From contig CM022948.1 of assembly GCA_012931725.1 (NCBI GenBank), positions 44,356,018-44,420,017 of the forward strand: a DNA stretch of 64,000 bases. Reading direction: 5' to 3'. A program made the position numbers and the translations under genes. The DNA is from Litsea cubeba. Lineage: Eukaryota; Streptophyta; Magnoliopsida; Laurales; Lauraceae. Of the stretch, positions 57,474 to 64,000 are shown one piece after another. The first letter of the stretch is position 1; each line of letters opens with the position of its first letter. The notes beneath the pieces are model-generated. The model ran no database searches. It had not been told where the DNA came from and saw only the letters and a program-made list of their open reading frames with translations.

Positions 57474-58590
57474 TGTTGGATATCGCGATCACTGAGAGGG
57501 GGGGTGAATCAGTGATTTCTAAAAACAGGTCCAATTCAACAACAAAACAAGTCAAACCACACGATGACACCAGATTTAACGTGGTTCACCAAAAGGCTAC
57601 GTCCACGGATCAAAACCGTCCGAACAACGATCCGGTACAGGTCTGAATATATTTAGTCGCACCAACGACAAAGAGCACCAACCCTTAGTTTCAGATAGCA
57701 CCAACTATCTAGGAAGCACCGACTCCCCTTACAATTTATCTGCACCCACAGATAGGATCACCAAACCCCAAACACCAAGCACCAACTTGATGTAAAAACA
57801 AAATAGAAGATTAACTCTGTCTACAGCCCTTCCCCTCTACAATTCTCTCTTTCTCAGTCCCTTACAAATTGAAATTAAAGCAAAAACAGAGAGACACTTA
57901 TCTTATGGACGAAAACATCATCTTCAAGAGCACATCCTCGTCCTCACTTGCTGTAGAAAGATGCAGCACAACAGCACACAGCAACACAGCAACACAGCAA
58001 CCTCTTCTCTCTTCTCTTCTCTCTTCTCTCTTCTCTTCTGGTGTCTCTTTAGAACGACCCATACATGCCTTTTTATAGGTTATGTTAACCCTTAATTGTA
58101 TTCAAAACAGGCTACAATTCGTTTAGAAAGAGTCCCAAACAAATTAGATAAGAGTGCTGAATTTTCGTGCAAGACTTCTGATTCTGCGCAACTCTGGTTC
58201 CCGTGCTCGGTCGACATCCTTGCTTGCTCGGTCGACCGAAGACACTGTCTGGAAACAGACAACTATCGCGCTCGGTCGACATCCTGGGGTCCCGTCGACC
58301 GAAGACACACTGTGTCACGAAAATAACTGAGAGGTGCCTGAATCTGTTTCTGCAGGTTTCTCTTTGCTCGGTCGACCGCATGAGGTGCCCGGTCGACCGC
58401 GTGCTCTGCTTCAGGAATTCTGAATCCTGACTGTTTCAATTCTGATTCTTCTTTTCAGCTCTATCAACACTAGCCTACTATCATCATGCTTGTGACAATG
58501 TGTTGACAATAATTCCAACTCAAATCAATACTTGAGATACTATCTTCTTCAATTCGTCAAAAGACTTTCAAGTCATCTCAAATTCCAACA
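57474..58590 (-). repeat. Copia 5' LTR
   Basis: Collinear with 53876-54992. It differs by a shorter G run, an extra about 10 bp in the cttctctt microsatellite near 58020 and about eight substitutions. CGGTCGACCG palindromes occur at about 58229, 58369 and 58390. Confidence 0.95.
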
Positions 58591-58595
58591 TCCTT

Positions 58596-60514
58596 CTCCC
58601 AAACCGACTGGGTTTTGAGCGTCATAGCCCATTTTCTTCATAATAGCTTGCGCCACAGAACTATATAAGGATAGTTGAGGCATACCTTCATTTTGGAAAG
58701 GTTCAAGCATGGAGTTTGATGAAGAAGCATCCGATCTATGGAAGAAGATCGGCTTTTCCTTTGCTAAAGTTGCTAGAACAACGAAGGAAGCTGACGTAGG
58801 ATCTTCTATGTCAGAAGTTATCTCCATTGGAGTGAGAGCAGGCTGACCTTGCTGAATGTCAGCTTGGCTTAACGATGTGTCGTCTTCCGGCTCTGAATCC
58901 GAGTCCGTGTCTTGCATGATAGACACGAAAGAGACAACAAATTTGCCCCCAGGCTTTTGCTTTGCCTTCTTCACTTTAGTTGTGATGACCAAAGGCTTTG
59001 AAGGTTTGAGGGAGATGATGAAGGGAGTTTGAATGCTCTCTTCAGATTTACCGGATGGTTTGTTCTTTCGGTGATTGTTGAGGAGCTTTGCCTTTATCTT
59101 TCTGGAGATTTTCGGCAAAGGATGCTGTGTGCTTCTCCTCTTCTTCTTTTTCACCTTCATACATCTGTGAGTCTGCGAAGTGGACTTCTTTACCTTTGAA
59201 GGGTTTTCTGTCCGCAAAGACTCAATGTATCATGCCGTCGTCGCCAACAAACTTGATGCATTGATGTAGAGTTGAAGGGACAACACCATTCTATTGTCCG
59301 AGAAGGATGTTGTAGCATGAAGGGGTTTTTATTGCATACACTGTGACCTCAGAGATAAGATCACCGATCTGCAACTTGAACCTGATTTTGCCGATAGGCC
59401 TTTGAGTACTCCCATCGTATCCAAAGATAGATACAGATGTGTGGCTCAGCTTGCTGGGTGGGATGCCCAACTCTTCGAGAGCCGATGTGGAGATGAGGTT
59501 GAGTGCAGAACCTGGGTCGATCTGAACTCTGTGCATAGGCATTTCCTTGATATACCCTGTGAAGTACAGGGGTCGGTTATGCCTGGTTTCGCCAAGTAGG
59601 AGGTCATCCTTTGTGAAGGCGATGGTTGCACTGGCTGCTTTTTTAACCGAGAGGCATTCAATGCATGATCCCTCAGTTTTCTTCTTTTCTCCCTTTGAGG
59701 AGGCATCTAAGTTTTTGACTCGGTAATCCATTTCAATTTGGAGGACTTGCGGGGCATATTTGTCGACATCCTCATTCAGCTTTTGTAATTCCGAGATGAG
59801 ATTATCACGAGTGTGCGGAGACATTCGCAACAAATCTAGGATGTGCAGACGTGCAGGTATGTGCTTGAAGTGTTCAATCAAGTCATACTTGAAAGCCTCC
59901 TTAGGGCCTGCATGTTCATCATTGTTGCCACTAGGGGCGCTTACAACATCTTTTCCCGAAGGATTTACATATGTAAAGGAAGATTGGTTGTAATTTTTGT
60001 GGTAGTCCCGGCCAGAGCGGGTGCCTCTACCAACTTCGAGAGCTTCTTGAGAAGGGTCTTCGTTTGGAAGATTGTCTTCAGGATCAAGAGGCTGTCGTTT
60101 TTCATTTGCTGAGGATGAATCAGCAGCAGAGTTGCCATCCTCAGTGATCGTGTTGCACGGAGCATTTTCCGGGAACAAGTCCTGAACAGTATCCAGTAAC
60201 CTTTCTTCTTCGTTGACTAATTCATCGTCCCAAGCATCAATGGCTGGGAATTCTTCAGTCAGGAAGGGTGTGAACTTTGAAGTCACAGTCTCAGGAGAAG
60301 AAACCTGAGAGGGTGTCATCTTAGTGAAAGTCACGTGAGACGAGGTGGCTTCAGAAGATACATTGCTAGGCGTCGCCGGAGTGTAAGTGCTTTCATCAGA
60401 CGATGCTTCGGAAGAGCTATAATCCCGAATTATCACATTATAGGAAGTTTTGACGGGAGACGTTGCCTGATCGGAGTCAGACTCATCCTCAGATGTAAGA
60501 GGATCGTCTATCCA
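58596..60514 (-). pseudogene. Tat protease, linker and G-patch start (right copy, broken)
   Basis: Reading leftward, a Ser/Thr/Glu-rich linker (60514-59990) leads into the retropepsin domain (about 59290-59600). It has an intact IDPGSALN catalytic loop and ends NILLGQ. A deletion of about 11 bp then creates a TAG at 59291. A basic linker (59217-58870) and the start of the G-patch (MGYDAQNPVGLGEG, to 58596) follow; the rest lies beyond the Copia element at 53870. The protease would mature the polyprotein. The frame is continuous with Gag except for a TGA at 60515. This is the better of the two protease copies and was used to identify the left one. Confidence 0.88.
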
Positions 60515-62335
60515 TCAATTTTCTCCATTTTCAGGAGTTAAGGGAGGATGTACCTGATGGTCTTCAGGGACTTCAGGCTCTGGATTGCGAGGAGGCTCGT
60601 TGACGCTTTCTTCCTCTTGTTCTAGAGCGAGTCGCTGCAAGATCCTTGCATATTCTTCAAGATCAGGCATGGGAGCCGAATCTTCTTCTTCATCAACTCT
60701 TTGTGGCTCAACATGGTTGATTTCCACTGGAGTAATGAGAGGTGCTGGGTCAGCAGCATTTTCTTGTACAGCTTCTTGGTCTTCTTCATCATCAGACCAG
60801 GATCCTTGTGGCTGTAGGGGGTTATACCAGATTACTGGCATAAGATGAGACTCAGGAACCCATTCTTCATCGGAGAGATATTCTCCTGTTTTAAGGGACT
60901 CCTCCCACTCATCTGTGTAGTTGGATTCGAATCCATCATCGGTGTCGCAGGATTCGTATCCATCAATGGAGAATCCAACTACCGAATTGCAAGAGTATGA
61001 TGCCTCCTGCATGGCTTCTTTGAATTGAGGTGGCATGAAATCACTGAGAGTGAATTTCCTTACCCCCTTTGAAGTCTCTGGAATGGATGTTTTTGTTGCC
61101 TCCAGTGAAGCGGTAGAGGAAGCCTCTGCCTTTTCTTTTACCTCTAGTTTTGGCTGGGTTTTCTCTTGCCATTTGAGCTTGAGGAGATGTTTCCTAGCCT
61201 GCCTTCGCCGTTGAGCTGTAGGCTTTGTTTTCACGACCTCCCAATTTTCATCTTCCAGGAGATCGGGATGTACCCATATCGGTTGTCCGTCTGGTGTCGG
61301 GTAAGGAACCAGTTCCTCAGATGCTTGGATTGAGTTTATCACCTTGAAGGAAGTAATGATCTTCTTCTTCGGTGTTTTTGATGTTTGTCCACATGTCACC
61401 ATGTTGACGGAGGCAGACCCATAGTTTTTGTCAAAGGTGATGACTCCGTTTTTCCACATCTCATTTATTTTCTCTCTCACAACGAAGCATTGATTGAGAG
61501 GATGCGAGATCATCTGGTGGTATGGACAGTACCGAGGATCGTTGGTTTTGCCAACATCACCCGGTCTTTTTGGTTCAGGCAAGGTGAGCTTACCGTTTGC
61601 CACAAGAGCCCCGAAGATTTCATCAACGTCTTCATCAAACGGGTATTTCTTCTCTACTCGTTCTTTGAAGGCATCTGAGAGTTCAGGTCTCTTACCAGCA
61701 ACTTTATTTTCAGCTTTCTTTGGTGGCTGAGGAGCTGACTTGGTCTGCACATTGAGGACCTCTTTTTTCTTTGGTTTAGAGGTTGCAATGGCGGTTGGCT
61801 CTTTTCTTGATGATTTCTGACTATTGAGGTCTTTAATCACCGTCTCAGCTTCCATGGAAGCTTCTAGGAGTTCTCCCAGGTTTTTTGATTTGTTGCCGAT
61901 GATCATGGAGCGGATTCTGGCTCTCATGTTGTTTCGGCAAATGTCGACTAGCGACGCTTGTGGCAATACATCAGAGCATTTGTATGCCATTGCTTTCCAC
62001 TTGTGAATGAAGTCATATGTTGATTCATTCTCCCCCTGTTTTAGGCTGCACAGCTGAGCCATAGTAGCGGGATGATCCTCACCTTTGAAGTGAGTCAGGA
62101 AGCGTGTCTCTAGCATGGCCCAGTTTTGGATTGAGTCCTCCGGCAGAGTGGAGTACCAATCGAAGGCCGTACCTTTTAGGGTACTTGCAAAGAGGCGGAT
62201 CTTGAGTGCATCTTGATCCGCGATAGCTCCCGTCAGGATCTTAAAGTGGATGACGTGCTGTCTCGCTGATCCTTTCCCCGTATATGTTTGGAGAGTAGGA
62301 TGCTTGAATTTGGTGGGGAACGGGACCGAGTCCAT
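60515..62335 (-). pseudogene. Tat Gag core (right copy)
   Basis: 606 open codons. The retrotransposon Gag core spans residues about 15-150 (LKIRLFASTLKGTAFDWY, FLTHFKGE, QGENESTYDFI). A basic linker follows, then a Cys/His region near residue 270 (RYCPYHQMISHPLNQCF) in place of a standard CCHC knuckle, and a long acidic tail. Gag would package the element RNA. The apparent start MDSVPF is not the true one: the frame is open upstream through an in-frame TAG at about 62366. The frame ends at a TGA (60515) that interrupts a continuous Gag-protease frame. Confidence 0.9.
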
Positions 62336-63787
62336 CCATAAGGGATATGGTGGCTTGATCCCATGCTACTTGAGTATATCCTCTTCTTTTGCTGTAGCAA
62401 GGATACTGTCTACGTCCTTTTTGGTAAGGGCGCGTGACTCATTTTCTTCTCCATTTACCTCGTCGTTTTGATGATTCGGAGGAGGTTCATTGTTCGCCTG
62501 ATTTTGGAAGGCGAGGAGAAGGTTTTCCATCAGAGTTTCAATCCTCTGCTGGCCCTGTTCCAACTGCTGGATGCGGGTGATCGCATCTTCTGGAGGTGGA
62601 TTGCGGGGTGGTGGCTCAGAATTTGTAGCCAAGACATTCATCCTTTGTGATTCGAACGAAGAAACTGTCCTGGTGACTGAGCTGGGGCTCATTCTTTTTG
62701 AAGAAGAGCTTGAGGAAGGATCACTCTGCTATCCTTTGCTTGAAGGAGCAGGGGATTCTTCTGAATGTCTTCTTATCCTTGAGACGCTGCGGGTCATCGG
62801 ACGTCGGACATGGATTTTTGTTGCTGATTTTTGGCGCCTTCTGGTTTTTCCAACCATATGGACGGCAGCAACTTGGTTAGGTCTTTCTTTTTCGACCCAT
62901 TTGGGAGAGACTTGGAGTGTAGGAGGCTGGTTCCTTTGCTTCTCTAGTCTCTTTTGCCGGTATGACGTGCGGCGGCGTATACGACGAGCAATTTGAGCTT
63001 CGGTCATCTCTGGCTTGGCTTTGATGATGAAGGATGTGCTCCCTCTGGCGCCGCAGCCGAGCCTGTCTTCTTTGCAGCTGGGCAAGGATAGGATGCGAAC
63101 CCTGTCCTTCGCCTGTTGCAGCGAAGCTTTGAATTTTTGGAGTTCGGCCCCTGTAGAGATGAAGGGTCGAACTGCAGGTTTGTAGGCCTTAGCGGGTGCT
63201 TGCAGAGGCCTTGTGATGCATGATTTGATTTTGGGCTTGTAGGAACAAGCCGGCTCATGCTGGGATGACTTGGAAGTCAGGTTGGAGATGGGTTTCTCCT
63301 CTTTCATGTAGGCAAGAGGGTAGAACTGGTTTTCCTTGAGTGGGGCCAGGAATGCTGGCTTAGTGGATGTTTGGGACCTTCTTTGTTTTGGTGAAGGTCT
63401 TGGGGACCAAGTCTTGGGATAGACCTGGTCGTTTGCAGGTCGAGGCTTCGTGGGGGTGCCACGGGCTTCAGGCCTTCTGGTGCTCGCCTTTGGTGTCACG
63501 GTAGTGACACGTTGAGAGGCGAGTTTCTGCTTCTTAGAATGAGCAGTTTGTTCCTCGGGAAGTGGGAATGGTCCCAGCGTCCCAAAGACGATAGTCCGGG
63601 GAGTCGAGGTCGACCCGGAGTTCAGAGAATTGCCGAGGGAGTTGATGCTTCGGCAGCTGATGGGGCGCTTGTAAGTGCGCGTGGTTTGCTTCTGTTGAAG
63701 CATGAGTTGGTGCTTGTTTTCATCGAAAGTAATGGATAGTGAAGCTGTCATTGTTAGTTTTCGAAAATTTCTGAAACAAGACCACAT
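62336..63787 (-). pseudogene. N-terminal extension of Tat Gag, two in-frame TAG stops
   Basis: The frame runs 63787-62729 (352 codons), then TAG, then 62692-62366 (109 codons), then TAG, then the Gag core, all in one phase. The first part is basic and Pro/Lys/Arg-rich (RRIRRRTSYRQKRLEKQR near residue 285). The second has a coiled-coil-like ITRIQQLEQGQQRIETLMENLLL. No enzyme motif is seen. It is probably the disordered N-terminal part of the polyprotein. The start is uncertain: MWSCF at 63787, or MTASLS twelve codons on. Confidence 0.7.
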
Positions 63788-64000
63788 CCATTAGTAATCA
63801 CAAGAATATAATGATCATAAATGGGAAGTTCTATGGTTTCGTCTTTTCAAATTGCTAGAGGAAGATGACCCAAGCAACATGAAGAAGGCAAAACGCCATA
63901 GAGGGTACAATTGTTCTGATCGCAGGCATGGTAAGCCCAGAATGGGCATCCCAGTGACTGCTAGAAGCAATTGTGAACTTAAATTCGACTTATCGAGAAG
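63788..64000 (-). other. Right Tat 5' leader
   Basis: Non-coding sequence upstream of the Gag extension. No LTR end or primer site is visible, so the 5' LTR lies beyond the window. Confidence 0.6.

Larger units (their letters stand above)
53876..58590 (-). mobile_element. Recent internally deleted Ty1/Copia retrotransposon
   Basis: 4715 bp with two 1117 bp LTRs, both TGTTGG...CCAACA. The perfect target duplication TCCTT lies at 53871-53875 and 58591-58595. It reads leftward: 5' LTR 57474-58590, PBS, Gag, a short stretch of RT, RNase H, PPT, 3' LTR 53876-54992. The protease, integrase and most of RT are absent. By eye the LTRs differ at about eight substitutions plus a few indels, so it is young. 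It was probably moved by enzymes of an intact relative. It splits the G-patch codons of the right Tat element. Confidence 0.95.
42420..64000 (-). mobile_element. Right Tat-lineage Ty3/Gypsy retrotransposon interior (5' end beyond the window)
   Basis: It reads leftward: 5' UTR, Gag, protease, G-patch (with a Copia insertion), RT, RNase H, archaeal-type RNase H, integrase, repeat spacer, antisense PMD gene, 3' UTR, polypurine tract (42420-42430) and LTR. It is less damaged than the left copy but still has stops in Gag and Pol and substituted catalytic residues. The stops are mostly C-to-T type changes (CGA to TGA, TGG to TGA), as expected for long-methylated DNA. Confidence 0.93.

Noticed and set aside
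62366..62730. Programmed stop-codon readthrough at the two in-frame TAGs of the Gag extension
   Set aside because: The downstream contexts (CAG AGT and CAT GGG) do not match the strong CAR-YYA readthrough signal, and other stops in the copy are plainly decay.

Overview
The window is repeat-dense nuclear DNA from a flowering plant, most likely a eudicot. This rests on Ty3/Gypsy and Ty1/Copia polyproteins, an initiator-Met tRNA primer site beside most LTRs, a plant RTE-clade LINE, a plant mobile domain (PMD) gene and plant-type splice sites. I see no host single-copy gene, no rRNA or tRNA gene, and nothing prokaryotic. I cannot name the species.

Backbone. Two copies of one Tat-lineage Ty3/Gypsy retrotransposon face each other. 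The left copy reads rightward from before base 1 to its 3' LTR at 33442. The right copy reads leftward from beyond base 64000 to its 3' LTR, which ends at 42419. Both have gag, protease, G-patch, RT, RNase H, a second archaeal-type RNase H and integrase in that order. Downstream of integrase both carry a long gene on the OPPOSITE strand to gag-pol. That antisense gene has its own TATA box, five exons with four phase-1 introns, a PMD domain, a basic tract and a coiled-coil tail. It is nearly intact in the right copy (43542-48304, + strand) and broken in the left (28175-32211, - strand).

Nested insertions in the left copy. LARD-1 (2798-12558, target duplication CACCT) and LARD-2 (14927-24954, target duplication GGCAT) are large non-coding LTR elements with 3.4-3.9 kb LTRs and 2.3-2.9 kb interiors. 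A 3.0 kb solo LTR of a related family (33528-36515) sits inside the left Tat 3' LTR. Between the two converging Tat LTRs is an RTE LINE (36928-40077) with an uninterrupted 1013-codon ORF.

Nested insertion in the right copy. A recent, internally deleted Ty1/Copia element (53876-58590, target duplication TCCTT) sits in the G-patch codons. It keeps both LTRs, PBS and PPT but only Gag, the end of RT and RNase H.

How the parts relate. Neither Tat copy can make a full polyprotein, because both have stops, small indels and substituted catalytic residues. The LARDs and the Copia element would depend on enzymes supplied elsewhere. The LINE and the right-copy antisense PMD gene are the best-preserved coding units. 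Many single-base indels between near-identical LARD-2 LTRs suggest that some frameshifts in this window could be assembly errors.
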